A stretch of 64,000 nucleotides of DNA from Pelobates cultripes. Lineage: Eukaryota > Chordata > Amphibia > Anura > Pelobatidae. The stretch is taken from assembly GCA_933207985.1 (NCBI GenBank), contig OW240915.1, positions 275,268,325-275,332,324 of the forward strand, in the 5' to 3' direction. Below the pieces are notes generated by a model. It was not told where the DNA came from, made no database searches, and saw only the letters and a list, made by a program, of their open reading frames with translations. This document shows positions 10,726 through 22,460 of the stretch, piece by piece. Each line of letters opens with the position of its first letter. Position 1 is the stretch's first letter. Position numbers and translations under genes: made by a program.

Positions 10726-10851
10726 TTGTGTGAAGGGCTCATGATAGTACAGAAGATACAAACACTGATAAGTGTGGGATGGTATTAAAAGAGCAAGTCG
10801 GTTGTGGTGTGCCGGAACCGACGATGAGGTAGGCCTGCAAATAAAGAGGGC
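10726..10851 (-). repeat. Split direct repeat B1
   Basis: Internal copy of the B repeat, about 50 bp downstream (minus strand) of the polyprotein stop. The A2/B1 boundary is exact at 10725/10726. Confidence 0.95.
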
Positions 10852-10898
10852 AAAAGTAGAAAATATACTTTTATTACGAAACGAGCAATATACATACT

Positions 10899-13800
10899 TC
10901 AACCAGACATATCTTGAAAGGCATTTCTAACTTCTTGTACCGGGTTAGGTATGTATCTAGAGTATGCAGAAGACTTCCAGCGCCCTAGTGACTTGATAAC
11001 ATGTACTGGAATGTTTGCACTGGACGCTGTGGAGGCCGCCCCTATGCGGAAGGAGTGGCCCGAATAGTTAGCTGATTTTAGGCCTAGTTGTGTAAGTAGG
11101 GACCTGACGTGGGTCATGAAGGTGGTGGTAGTGAGTACCGAACCTTGTAGACAGAAAAGTGGTTGAGATGGTGATGCTTTGAAATGCTGAGTATATGTGT
11201 CCAGTAATGTGACGGGGCACCACTCGTTGTGGGTAGGATAGTATCTAACCTCTACCGGGGGTGCGTGTTGGTTGGTTTTGGAGTGATGCAGAGCTAAGAT
11301 ATAGTAATCCAAGTGTTTTGTTAAGTGTGAATGAAGCAGAATGTGAGTGGACTGGGATGTGTTGATGGCGGTAAATTCTCTTTGTCTCAAGAACCCATAA
11401 AAAGCCACGTATATGGCGGTTTTTATAACAAGGTTTGTGTTGTTCGCAAAGGGTTTTAAATCTAGTAGGCTGGATAAATCCTTGAAAATATTGAAGTCTA
11501 TAGGTAGCCTTTGTGCGGTACGTGGGGGTTCGGATCTCTGGATACCCCTAAGGATGTTTTTGATCTGGTAGGAGGACATGAAACTTGTGTTGTTTGGTTG
11601 TAATGTTAGCATGTGATGTTGTATGCCTGTCAGATATAGCTTGATTGTGTTGTAAGATAATTTAAGTTTGAGGTGGCAAAAAGAAGCAAAACCTAACAAA
11701 GATGTCATGATGAAAGGTTGTGTGATGTTGTGCAGTGACAGGAATCTTTTAAATAGAAGGAAAGCCCTGTCATATGTTCTCCGGGTATTGGTGGACAGTG
11801 TTAATTGTGCCAATGTCCTGCTATGTTGCATAATAGCTTCTAGTCCATAACTAGCTGGTGGAAAGGTGGAGTGGTCGTGGCTGTGCGTGCGGCTGACGGA
11901 AGTTATTTGCTGAAAAGCCTGTAAATTGAAACGAGACAAATTGTCAGCAGCCGTGTTACAAACACCTGGGACATGAACACACAACAAGAAGAAATTATGG
12001 CATGCCGCCAGCCAGGTGAGTTTCCTCAAGAACCTCATAATGGTCAGTGACTTGGATCGGCCTTTATTTATGATGTGGCAAGTAGCTTGGTTGTCTGAGT
12101 AGCAACGTACTGACGAACCTGCCCATAGATGCCCCCATGTCACGGCAGCTGCCACAATGGGATATATCTCAAATAGAGCTGAGGTAGTGGAAAAACCTTC
12201 CAGGTCCTGAACCTCTGGAGGCCAGCTACCCCAAAGCCATTCATTCCCGTAAATTGCTGCAAAACCTGTGGTAGACGCCGCGTCTGACCAGATGGTAGGT
12301 GAGGAGTCAGACAATTTAGGGAGAAACATGCTTTTCCCATTCCAGGTGGTCAAAAAGTTTCTCCACATAAGTAGGTCTGCCGTGGCTTGGGTATCCAGTG
12401 GTAACCTGTGTGCATCATGTCTAAATAGTGGGAACATGTATAGGAGCCGTGAGATGAAAGCCCGGCCTTGAGGTATAATGCGCATGGCAAAGTTCAGTGA
12501 CCCAAGTAGAGACTGCAATTCTTTGCGGTTGCAAGTACCGAGGTGTATGTAGAGGTTAATGTTAGTAAGAATGTTCTCTATCTTGGTGCGTGGCAGGCTG
12601 GCTTGCATGGTGGCTGAGTCTAGCATGATTCCCAGAAAGGTGATGACTGTATCTGGTCCTTCAGTTTTGGTGGGGGAGACTGGAACACCCACCTGTTTAA
12701 AAAGACTGATGGTTTCTATGAGGCTGCTGGGAGGGGAAATGTTCTCTTCGATCAGTAAGAAATCATCCAGGTAGTGTATAACTGTAGGGCATCTAGCTAC
12801 ATTTAATGATAACCAGCATAATGTTTCAGCGAATACGTCGAAAATGGCCGGACTACTTTTCGAACCAAACGTTAAGCGTGAGAAAAAGTAGTAGTGCCCG
12901 GCCCACTTAATGCCATGCAGGTGCCATAGTGTAGGGTGGATAGGCAATAATTTGAAGGCATTTGTAATGTCAGTCTTGCTGAGCCATGCTCCGACCCCTG
13001 CCTGCATGATAGCTGTAATGGCGTGATCTATGGTGGAGTATTGAAGTGAAAATTCCTCAGAGGGGATAAGGGAGTTCAGACTAGGTGAGGCAGAGGTGTG
13101 AGGTGCAGACAGATCGATGATAAGTCTTTGTTTGTGGGAAGATTTCCCTGTGACAATACCGATGGGGTTTGTCCGCCATGTGGAAAAAGGAGGGGACTGA
13201 AAGGGTCCCAATAGGAAGCCCTCTGCCACTTCTTTGGCTATGAGTGTGCTAACCGCTGTAGGGTTTTGTTGTGCAGATTGTAAATTAGGACATTCAAGGA
13301 TTCCTGAAGGCATGTGTATGAGACCAGTATGGAATCCTTGTGATAGGCCAGTGATGATGAAGTCTACCAAATGTCTAGACGGATGTTGTGACAGTAATGC
13401 CGTGAGTACAGACATATTTATCTCAGTTAAGTATTGCTTAGGGTACAATTTATTTGGACACATGGTTTTCGCATGTGCCCTAAAACATTTTGAACATATA
13501 TGCAATAACCGACAACCACTGTAATTACATGCACCGACATTGAAATTAGTACATATTTGGGATTTCCCCAAAAACTTGATAGGTCGACCCAGTTTGTCTT
13601 TGGGTGTTCTCTCTGCCGAAACAGCGGAGCTAGTGCCCTGCGAGGTGGTAGGTTCGTTCGCAGTGGTTGGACAAAAATTGGCAGTATGAGCCATGGAGGA
13701 GCAGTGTGCACAGGCCGGTGCTCTTAGACCTGCAAAGTGCCTGCAAAAAATGATCGTATCAATCTTACTCCAGTTGGACCTTGTCCCGTACTGTGAGAAG

Positions 13801-14585
13801 GCGCCAGACACTTTGGCAGAAAAGGATCTATGGTAGTCATAGAAAGCTGACCCACCATATTTGTTGCCCAGATCAACCAGCCTGTGCATATATAAGTCAA
13901 ACTCCTCACGTCTGTGGGGATATACCGTACAGATCACATCCCGATAAATGCCAAAAGCTAATACAAATTCTGGAATGGTTAGCTTCCTATTTAATCGTGC
14001 ATCCCTAGATTTGACCACCACAGAAATATCGTCATAAGCGTATGTCTTATGTTCCACTATATCCTGGGAGGCAATTAGTAGTGAGGCCAGATTGACATCT
14101 TTACCTTCCAGGATATCTTTCCTGAGGTGCTCAGGAATCATGTGGGCAGGGTAAACCTCTTGGTCATCCGAGGTGATGGCTGGAGAAACTGATTGCGACT
14201 CCACCACTGATGGGGGAATTGCCGTGGCCGGTCCAGCCATAGTGAGGGCTGTAGTGACCGATTCAAGTTTCTCCAGCCTAGAATTGACCTTGCTCATGGA
14301 TGCCATGAGGGACGTGAGCATGTCATGTATGTTTCCTGGGTTGGACTGGCTCGACCCTTCCCCAGCGTCCATGTTATCGGTTGAGGTGTGTAGTAATTTG
14401 TAAAGTTCCGCTTTCCTTGCTGTTGCTGGAAAAGGGATTTGTCGTCTCCTGAGTTCGCTAGTGATGCGAGGGATAGTCCATGATCTGAAAGATGCTGGAC
14501 TAGCCGTATCTTCCTCCTGTGATGGGGTGTTTGCTCTAGCCGGAGTACTCGGGATGGAGAAATCCTCTACCCCTTCTTGAGACAT
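10899..14585 (-). CDS. Ngaro/DIRS polyprotein: Gag-like, RT, RNase H, tyrosine recombinase
   Basis: A single uninterrupted frame of 1228 codons from ATG 14585. The frame stays open upstream, but the homologous start in the second copy (54966) supports this ATG. Positions below are counted from a TTG four codons upstream. The N-terminal half is Gag-like: a coiled region (about 90-115), a CCHC knuckle (C296, C299, H304, C309) and a CCCH-type cluster (C349, C357, C362, H366, then C368, C371, H375, C380). RT spans about 460-700 with KTDITNAF and YLDD (609-612). RNase H shows D772, E810, D835 and D885. The recombinase (about 930-1225) keeps FLRQRE (R1071), K1107, HSFR (H1181, R1184), W1207 and nucleophile Y1215 in SRYI. 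All catalytic residues I can identify are present. No methyltransferase or hydrolase domain was seen. It copies element RNA and integrates the product. Confidence 0.95.
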   Translation of the reverse strand: MSQEGVEDFSIPSTPARANTPSQEEDTASPASFRSWTIPRITSELRRRQIPFPATARKAELYKLLHTSTDNMDAGEGSSQSNPGNIHDMLTSLMASMSKVNSRLEKLESVTTALTMAGPATAIPPSVVESQSVSPAITSDDQEVYPAHMIPEHLRKDILEGKDVNLASLLIASQDIVEHKTYAYDDISVVVKSRDARLNRKLTIPEFVLAFGIYRDVICTVYPHRREEFDLYMHRLVDLGNKYGGSAFYDYHRSFSAKVSGAFSQYGTRSNWSKIDTIIFCRHFAGLRAPACAHCSSMAHTANFCPTTANEPTTSQGTSSAVSAERTPKDKLGRPIKFLGKSQICTNFNVGACNYSGCRLLHICSKCFRAHAKTMCPNKLYPKQYLTEINMSVLTALLSQHPSRHLVDFIITGLSQGFHTGLIHMPSGILECPNLQSAQQNPTAVSTLIAKEVAEGFLLGPFQSPPFSTWRTNPIGIVTGKSSHKQRLIIDLSAPHTSASPSLNSLIPSEEFSLQYSTIDHAITAIMQAGVGAWLSKTDITNAFKLLPIHPTLWHLHGIKWAGHYYFFSRLTFGSKSSPAIFDVFAETLCWLSLNVARCPTVIHYLDDFLLIEENISPPSSLIETISLFKQVGVPVSPTKTEGPDTVITFLGIMLDSATMQASLPRTKIENILTNINLYIHLGTCNRKELQSLLGSLNFAMRIIPQGRAFISRLLYMFPLFRHDAHRLPLDTQATADLLMWRNFLTTWNGKSMFLPKLSDSSPTIWSDAASTTGFAAIYGNEWLWGSWPPEVQDLEGFSTTSALFEIYPIVAAAVTWGHLWAGSSVRCYSDNQATCHIINKGRSKSLTIMRFLRKLTWLAACHNFFLLCVHVPGVCNTAADNLSRFNLQAFQQITSVSRTHSHDHSTFPPASYGLEAIMQHSRTLAQLTLSTNTRRTYDRAFLLFKRFLSLHNITQPFIMTSLLGFASFCHLKLKLSYNTIKLYLTGIQHHMLTLQPNNTSFMSSYQIKNILRGIQRSEPPRTAQRLPIDFNIFKDLSSLLDLKPFANNTNLVIKTAIYVAFYGFLRQREFTAINTSQSTHILLHSHLTKHLDYYILALHHSKTNQHAPPVEVRYYPTHNEWCPVTLLDTYTQHFKASPSQPLFCLQGSVLTTTTFMTHVRSLLTQLGLKSANYSGHSFRIGAASTASSANIPVHVIKSLGRWKSSAYSRYIPNPVQEVRNAFQDMSG

Positions 14586-16271
14586 ACTAGATAACAAAAT
14601 ATATGGTTAGCGTAAAAACCCCCCAGGGGATGTACTGGCAGGCTAATTATGCCGGATGAGGCGAAAAATTAAACTTGTTCTTTGGTGACAGATGAGGCCC
14701 TGCTAGTTGCCAAGTGGCTATGAGAGGCTCTATCTATGCGTTGGCGCGAGGGGTTATTTGAGGCCACCCGACGTAGTGGCAGGAGTTCGTAGGCCTCTCG
14801 GTGACAATACAAGAAAACAGGGGAAGGGAGTGACAGGTGGCACCCTCTCTATAATTTGCGAGGCGGCTAACTCACGTGTGGCCCGGGGGGCATTACCTCC
14901 GAAACGTTGAGGCGGGGTGTTGGCCTCGCGGACCACTAAACGATAGGCAGAATGCCCGGAGGGGGGATACCTATTTGGGCCTATAACCCCTAAAATTTGC
15001 CAGTACTCTATGTCCTAAGTAGAGAAGGAACCATATGTGATGTATGGCGTGAGCAGGCTTAACGTACCTGGTAGTATGTATGAGTTTGATAAGCGACAGG
15101 TAAAGAGAAACTGGAAAACCTAAAGGGATAGAAAACCAGATATGATAGTGTGAGAATTGGATCCTATGATACCAATTTAGACTAGTTAGCTGTGATGAGT
15201 TCTATCAGTACATATGGAGGGGGAATTTTATGAATGGTAGTGGCCCGACTGGCCCTGTTATGTGGTATGGTCCTGGTAACCAGGCTTAGGGGTGTGTATA
15301 ATATGTCTCTATGGTGACAAGATTAATGCGTATGATTTAGTAATGCTAGTGTTTGTAGTATAATATGGTGCAGGATTTAAAACAATACAGTCTATTTTAG
15401 GCCGTAAACGTAAGCCATGAAAAGAGGTAAGTACGAGGTACAGAAATACTTGAGAAATTATCCCAAAAACAGGAAAAAAACGTGACGTATGAGTGGTTGA
15501 ATCAAGACGTGTGATTCAACCCGAAAGTTTGTGAGATTTTTGAGACCGTGTTCTTGTGTACTTGGTATGTCGTTTGAGTACACAAAGAAAAAGTCAGAAT
15601 ATATAAGTGCCATGTAAGAAACGTGAGTACATGGTATGATAGAAACGTAATTTCTAAAAACATAATTTATAACCTAAGTCCTACATGAGATATCTATAAA
15701 TAATGTAAAAGCTTGTTTAAGCATAACTCCATAAATATATGTATATAACATGAAGAATTTCAATATAACTAATAATGCAATATCTGCTAATAGATTGAAA
15801 CATAACCTAAATAAATACTTATTTATAAGTAGTTAACAGGGGGATTTGCTCCAGTCATATGCAAGGATTCCGTAATTTGCATAAATAAATACCAGTAATA
15901 ACATGAAAAACAACTATAGATACTGATATTGCAGAAAACAAGAAGTTTGCTTAATACAAGAAAACCGAACCGTCAGTCAGCACATAGAGTATACCGCGAT
16001 CATGCCGGCAGCAAAGGGGTTAATATGCCTGTGACTTGGCCGTAAAGCGTGTGGCCGTAAAGTAAGGCCGTTTTAAAATCGCGACGCCGTGGGAAATGAT
16101 CCGGGCGACGGACTTGCGATTTTGCAGTCCTGTGGACTTAATCACCGGGTATGTGCGTGGCTGAACGGGCGGAAGACCTGTAAGGACTCCTGGACACAGC
16201 TACACCAAACGAAACCGCAGGTTTTTTGAAAAGCAAGATGGCGCCGTACGTGAACCGGAAGTGGATTCTCG
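14586..16271 (-). other. 5' leader of the YR retrotransposon
   Basis: This 1.7-kb stretch lies between A1 and the polyprotein start. I see no convincing protein frame on either strand; the short frames at 14707-14936 on both strands overlap each other and lack motifs. It presumably carries the promoter and untranslated leader, which is an inference from position. Confidence 0.5.
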
Positions 16272-16380
16272 TGCAGCGCTGACCTCGAACGGTATGGAGC
16301 CAGGTAAGGGGTATCACTTAAGTAGGGAGAAGGTGAGTCATACGCCCCTCCCACAATTACAGGCCAAAAGGCCTTAATAC
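16272..16380 (-). repeat. Split direct repeat A1 (5' terminus)
   Basis: The A repeat at the 5' end of the minus-strand element. It ends at 16380 with CCTTAATAC, followed at once by ATATATAG of the flanking DNA. Confidence 0.95.
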
Positions 16381-16593
16381 ATATATAGCTACAGGTATTG
16401 AGATTGCACTCCCAGGACTTATTATATATTACAATAAAATATAACTTTTATTGCTCAAAAATTAAAATCAATGTTTCAGGGGGCGTGGCTAGCCGCCGAG
16501 CAAAATGGACGCCTAATCCAGAGCTCGGGCCGCAGGGCTAACAATCTGCGTTCATCTGACCACACAGAACGAACAAATACCACCTAATACAGT

Positions 16594-17476
16594 ATGTCTC
16601 AACACAAAGGGAAGAAAGGCACAGCGCAGACTGAGAAACTCACTTTCTTCCAGCCGAAGCCGCCTCCATCGCAGTCAGACATGCAGGCCGCGTCTCAAGA
16701 TGGCGGCAGCAACCCAAAAGACGACATAATTCTACTACCTGAACAAGAAACCCCTCTGACAGCTGGATATCTAACTCAGGCACTGGATGCCCTTTCTGCT
16801 AAGCTAATCTGCATCTGGCAGCACTCGGTTGACTCTCTGCGCAAGGACATCCAAGAGATTGGGAAACGGACATCCCACATGGAACCAAGATGGACGAAGT
16901 TGCCATCGCTCACAACGATTTGGTCATCCATGTGGAGCAACTTGAAAATAGACTGCTGCACACGGAAACAAAGCTGGCAGACCTGGTGGACAGATCCAGG
17001 CGAAATAACCTGCGGCTGCGGGGGGTGCCTGAAATGGTGCTTCCTGCGGACCTCCAGGGATACGCGAGAGGCCTCATCAAAGCCTTTGCCCCAGACATAC
17101 CTACCGATATGCTGCTCCTCGACAGAATACATAGAGTGCCCCGTCCACGGCAAATCCCAGACTCCTCACCGAGGGATATCCTCCTAAGAGTGCACTATTT
17201 CCACGTCAAGGAGCACATCCTCGCAGCCAACAGGAATAGAGCCACCCGAGGGATACAACAATGTCCACAACCCTCCGGAGGAGAAAATAATTTGCGCCAA
17301 TCACTACTGTCCTCCGCAACAAAGGGCTTAGCTACCGCTGGGGTTTTCCTACAAAGCTGCTAGTGACCAGAGATGGCACCATCATGACTATCTCGACGGT
17401 AGAAGAAGGTATTCACAAGCTAACCACCTGGGGAATCGATCTCCACATAGAGCCACCCGCGCATCGCCTGAAGTAA
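16594..17476 (+). pseudogene. L1-type ORF1p (RNA-binding chaperone), frameshifted
   Basis: The ORF starts at ATG 16594 (MSQHKGKKGTAQTEK). It is followed by a low-complexity N-terminus and a predicted coiled coil. The reading moves to another frame near 16890 (LVIHVEQLENRLLHTETKL), then NNLRLRGVPE and LLLDRIHRVPRP and PRDILLRVHYFHVKEHIL. These are the conserved blocks of the L1 ORF1p RNA-recognition region. A third frame from about 17291 gives the C-terminal part (LSYRWGFPTKLLVTRDGT) and ends at TAA 17474. At least two frameshifts break it. In a live element the product coats element RNA. Confidence 0.88.
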
Positions 17477-18157
17477 AGCTCCATCTGAGTGGTCTACACC
17501 GATGGGACGTCGCTAGTGGAGCATCACACAGCCTGGGAGTCACGCAAGTACCACTCCAGCCTATAATGCCACCAACTGAACATTGGACTTTCTGGGTCCG
17601 GTTCCCTCTGCTCTACCCCTATGCCCAATGACTGGGGGCTAAGAGGGGTTGCGCGTGGGTGTGTCCCCCCGTGTCGCCCTCCGGGGGGAAGGAAAAAAAG
17701 GCCTAACCATACACCTGGTTCCCTCGACATCACACCACAAGACGGGTAGTGAACCTTTTTTTTCCCAAGCACCCCAAGGGCTAGGGGTCCGGGACCTAAG
17801 AAAGCAAAAAAAAAAAATCACAAGACAAGAGGAACTTTATCCCGCAACCCCCTAAAGACATTACATTTATAGGTGGCTCCCTAGGAAGAAAAAGAAGGAA
17901 AAAAAAAAAGTTTGTTCTGTCCATTCACAAACTCCAATTGTTGGCCCACATGCCACACCATAGGAGACATCCTGTTTCCTAACCCCAAGGTGCAAATAAT
18001 TGCACCATTCCCCCGTATAGGGGAAAATGTAAATAACCTACTGCCCTTCCTCCCATCCTTCCTTCCTCCAAGTTTAAACCCTTTGTCGAAATCTATATAC
18101 TTACACAAATGCAACAAACATGCCCAGACATACCAGCTGAACCAATGTCAACTCACC
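17477..18157 (+). other. Spacer between ORF1 and ORF2 of the L1-type LINE
   Basis: About 680 bases without a conserved domain. Open frames here, including the upstream extension of ORF2 from 17912, show no motif. A-rich and C-rich homopolymers are frequent. Confidence 0.5.
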
Positions 18158-21100
18158 ATGAAAATACAAACACTTAATGTACGGGGCTTAAACACCCCTC
18201 ATAAATGTCGCTTACTACTGGAAACTGCCAAGAAAGAACAAATTGACATTCTATGTGTTCAAGAGACACATTTTACCCATACTAAAATTCCCAGCTTTGC
18301 TCAAAAAGAATACCCCACACAATATCATTCTACACACTCGTCCAAGTCTAAGGGGGTCTCAATATTAATCCATCGCTCACTCTCCTTTGAATTATTACAA
18401 CTTAAAAAAGACACCCAAGGACGATATCTCATACTACACTGTATAATCAATGATGATAGCATCGATTTATAGTCCCAATGCCAACCAAAGAAACTTCCTG
18501 TACCAAGTCCTCGCCAAAATCCCCCATCTGCAACTACCGTATTTAATCTTGTGTGGAGACTAAAATCATATTATTAACCCGACCTTAGATATGACAGCTC
18601 AGGCGGACATAGTCAGGCATGCTGTCCTGCAACCCCAATGTAAAGCGCTCACAAAACTACTACTGCAGTTTGACCTTTATGACTCCTGGCGGATGCTCAA
18701 CCCATCCAGCAGAGAATACACGCACTTCTCACAAGTTCATAAAACACACTCCCGTATTGACTATATTCTCCTTAATGCAAAGTTCTTAATGTCCATAAAA
18801 CAATGCCGCAAAGGTGACATAACGTGGTCAGACCATGCCCCAGTAACCCTCACGCTACACGATAAGTTCCACTCCCGGGGACTTGGAGGCTAAATGATAT
18901 GCTCCTAGAAGACAAATCATTCCGAGAGACACTATCAGGGGATATCACACGTTACTTTGAAGTCAACTGCACACCCCAAATACCACCTCACAACATCTGG
19001 ACCTCACAACATCTGGCTGGCACATAAAGCGGTGATCAGAGGGCTTCTCATTAATCGTGCAGCCTATCTTAAACTCCAGGCGAACCAACAATATATATCT
19101 CTGCTCAAGACGCTTAGAGACCAAACCGCTACCCATCTCCTCTCCCCTTCAACAAAGGGGCAGGCACGTATATCTCAAACCACAACAGCGATTAATGATC
19201 TGCTTCTACAAAAAACTACACGTATGCTTAATATCCTAAATATGAAACAGTACTCCCAGAGAAATAAGGCAGGCAAAGCCCTAGCAAATATCCTCAGGCA
19301 AAAATCGGCCCAATCCAAGATACCATATCTGTTTTCCTCTACAGGGACTAAGCTCACTAATCCGCAGCACATAAATGACGCCATGGCAGAGTTTTACTCA
19401 AAACTTTACAATTTAACAAACTATAAAAACACTCACCAACCTACTGCCCTCGAAATACAGGAATTCCCGACCCAGGCAAAGCTGCCCAAACTGTCACCGG
19501 AACAATGCGAGACTCTTCAGCGCCCAATTGATAATTTGAAAATAGAGACCGCCATCCGGGCCCTCCCACATGGGAAGTCCCCTGACCCTGATGGCTTCAC
19601 CAACATGTACTACAAAAGCTTTCGACACATCCTGGCCCCCTACATGGAGAAGGTATATAACAACATTGTTACCACAGGAGACATGCCCACTGAAATGCTA
19701 GAAGCCCATGTAGCGACTCTGCCAAAACCCGGAAAGCCGCCCAACAAACCCCCAATCTTAGGCAAATCTCCTTGCTAAACACTGATACCAAGCTATTAGC
19801 AAAAATTTACGCCAACAGACTCTCAACTATCCTACCAGCGGTGATTCACGGGGACCAGGTTGGCTTCGTAAAAGAGAGGCAGTGCTCGGACGGCACTAGG
19901 AAATTACTAAATTTGATGACTGCGGCGCGGGCCTCGGGTAAATCCAGTGTATTCCTCTCACTTGATGCTGAAAAAGCTTTTGACAGGGTACACTGGGGAT
20001 TCCTGGGGGCGGCGCTGCGGCACTTTGGCTTCCCCCCAAACTTCCTGTCCTTGGTCTCGGCCCTCTACTCATCCCCCTCTGCACGAGTGGTAAACAGTGG
20101 CTTCACATCCTCATCCTTCACCATCACAAATGGCTCACGCCAGGGCTGCCCACTGTCCCCTATGTTATATATTCTAGTCCTCAAACCTCTAGCACAACAC
20201 ATATGTGCAAACACGAACATTAAGGGAGTACGTGTGGGAAATATAGAGCACAAACTTACGACTTTTGTGGACGACGTTATGCTCTCCCTAGAACACCCGG
20301 ATGCAAGTCTTCCACAATTACATGACATCCTTACCAAGTACAGTGCCTGCTCATATTACAAATTAAACATTACAAAAACGCAGGCGATGGGCATACACAT
20401 ATCCCAACAACATCTACAAAATTTGAAGCAAACCTACACATGCGACTGGCGAACAGATCACCTAACATTCCTGGGGGTGCATTTCATAGCCACTTCATCC
20501 GCCCTCTTTCGTGCCAATTACATCAAATTGACACAAGCCCTAAAAAAACAATCTGGGGATGGCGGGGCAAATATATCTCCTGGACCGGCCGCATTGCGGC
20601 AGCAAAAATGATCCTCCTCCCTAAACTTCAATACCTTTTTCGCAACTTACCAATTAAACTTCCCCGAGCTTACATACAAGAAACGCAAAGCACACTCAAC
20701 AGATTTATATGGAACAATAGGAAACCAAGAATAGCAACCTCAGTACTATACAGGCCATTCAAACGAGGGGGCATGGGCATACCGCATCTTGATGCGTACT
20801 ACTCAGCCTCGCTCCTTAGTCCCCTTATTACGGCCTTCCATAAAGACCATCCACCAATGTGGTTACAAATGCAAAGCGCCTACACCGACGGGGTCGACAA
20901 ACCCACATTAGTTTGGATTCCGAGACATCTTCGATGACAATATAAAAATATGCTCCCAACCACCAAATTATCTCTTTCGGTGTGGGACAAACACAGGACT
21001 AGGACGTGGCCCTCACCACACCCATCCCCTGCCATGCCACTCAAGGCCCTTGCAGTACTCATAGCCCAATTCAATGCTACAGAATGGGCTTTGCACGGTA

Positions 21101-21969
21101 TAATCTTCCTTTACCAGATAATGACCAATGATAAACTCTGCCCTTTTAAGCAGCTGCAGGCATCGCATAACATACCAGACTCGCTATGTTTCAGTTACTT
21201 GCAAATATAATCATGGCTGCGCAAACAAAAGGCCCCAACTGCATTAGAACCACTAGCATCGCCTCATCAGGAGAGACAGTTATCTATCCTAGAGGCGCTA
21301 TGCACACAGAAAAGACCACCATCCAAACCCATGTCCCTTCTATACCATGAGATAATCCACAAATTAAACTCAGCAAAGCCAAAATTCACCCTAGCATGGG
21401 AGCTAGACTTCCAGCAGGAGCTGGACGAACAACAATGGTCTGAAATATTACAGGCAAATAAAAAACTAACTCTATGCGCAACACACATTGTAGTTTCCAG
21501 GAAGGTATTATATCGGTGGCACCTGGTCCCCACCAGGTTACACCGCTTCAACCTCCACAAGTCAGACCTATGTTGGCAATGTCTAACATATCCCGGAATG
21601 GTGTATCATATATGGTGAACTTGCGCAAAGATTATACCTTTCTGGACACAAATCTCGAACCTAATAAGGGACATCACACAAATTGATTTACCCATGCAAC
21701 CGGAAAGGTACCTACTACACCTTCTCCCATTAGGCATATCTAAATCTGCACAGTATTTGATGTATCACATACTTATTGCAGCCCTACAGGCCATTAGTAA
21801 AAACTGGCTATCCTCTTACCCCCCAACTCTGGCCTCCTGCATCAAGGCCATTGAAACCACCAGAAAATACGAAATTATGGCCAGGAAGGCCGACCCCCAG
21901 GCACACCTCGGGGAGACTGCCTGGAATTCATGGAATGCATTCTATAGCAGAGTAGAAAAAAGTAGTTAA
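18158..21969 (+). pseudogene. L1-type ORF2p: AP endonuclease and reverse transcriptase, multiply frameshifted
   Basis: I place the start at ATG 18158 (MKIQTLNVRGLN), the usual first residues of the APE domain. LCVQETHF follows, and SDHAPVTLTL (about 18830) closes the endonuclease. The RT has PHGKSPDPDGFTNMYYK (about 19567), LDAEKAFDRVHW (about 19960), NGSRQGCPLSP (about 20130) and the FVDDV active site (about 20265). The C-terminal region keeps CWQC and a HIW-stop-TCAK relic of the HIWWxCP box (about 21610), and ends at TAG 21967. At least seven breaks occur, for example near 18472, 18893, 19778, 20600, 20937, 21210 and 21618. It cannot be functional. Confidence 0.92.
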
Positions 21970-22460
21970 GAGGTAACTGATGTAACTGGCTCATGACTCG
22001 AACTATAGATACCTCTGGACAGAGGTAAATCTGGGTTTTCTCAAACCTCATCTCACTGTATGCACTTAAATATATACAAGCATTTCTAAGATCTCAACAA
22101 ATGTTTCCCTCCCTCCCCTGGCACCCTTTCACCCAGTTTTTTTTTTACTGACACTCTCTTTTCTCAAAATAGGCACAAGTAGGAAAACCGCATGCAATCC
22201 TATACTAGACGAGGGGCTGACGAATTATACTGAGATTACCTACAAAGGACATTATGTATCTCAATCTTGTAACTGTTAGCTATCTTGGCCTGACTGAATC
22301 TTTATCTTCTGTAACCTCAAATTTGTACTGCCAATACCTTGTATTGTAAACCGCTATACTTATGTGCCAATAAAAATTGCATATAAAAAAAAAAAAATTT
22401 AAAAAAAAAATCAATGTTTCAGTTTGCTAAATCAAACTTTCAGCAGGACAGAGCTAATAC

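Larger units (their letters stand above)
10430..16380 (-). mobile_element. Ngaro/DIRS-type tyrosine-recombinase retrotransposon, complete
   Basis: On the minus strand the order is A1 (16380-16272), a 1.7-kb leader, one long polyprotein frame (14585-10899), B1 (10851-10726), A2 (10725-10617), a 61-bp spacer, and B2 (10555-10430). A1 and A2 are 109 bp and differ at one visible base. B1 and B2 are 126 bp with about three or four differences. This A1-ORF-B1-A2-B2 pattern is the split direct repeat layout known from Ngaro and PAT elements, whereas DIRS1 itself has inverted termini. No target duplication is seen, as expected for recombinase integration. Repeat identity plus an intact frame imply recent insertion. 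Confidence 0.92.
16480..22406 (+). mobile_element. L1-type LINE, near full length, with poly(A) and 16-bp TSD
   Basis: The element starts GGGGCGTGGCTAGCCG, a common L1-type 5' start in amphibians. It carries ORF1 and ORF2 in order and ends with AATAAAAATTGC and an A-rich tail near 22374-22406. AAAATCAATGTTTCAG flanks it at 16464-16479 and 22407-22422, although the leading A bases may belong to the tail. At about 5.9 kb it looks full length, but both frames are broken, so it is a dead copy. Confidence 0.93.
16381..22460 (-). mobile_element. PLE-type terminal repeat split by the L1 insertion
   Basis: The outer parts 16381-16479 and 22423-22460 join when the LINE is removed. The joined sequence parallels the PLE-1 terminal repeat at 4395-4515: TTGAGATTGCACTCCCAGGACTT, then a TTTATT tract, then AATGTTTCAG. 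On the minus strand the join reads CTGAAAGTTTG, ATTTAG, CAAACTGAAAC, a hammerhead-like stem with GAAAC. No coding sequence remains. Confidence 0.6.

Noticed and set aside
11668..14403. Several plus-strand frames of 60-96 codons opposite the YR polyprotein
   Set aside because: They are antisense shadows of the long minus-strand coding frame.
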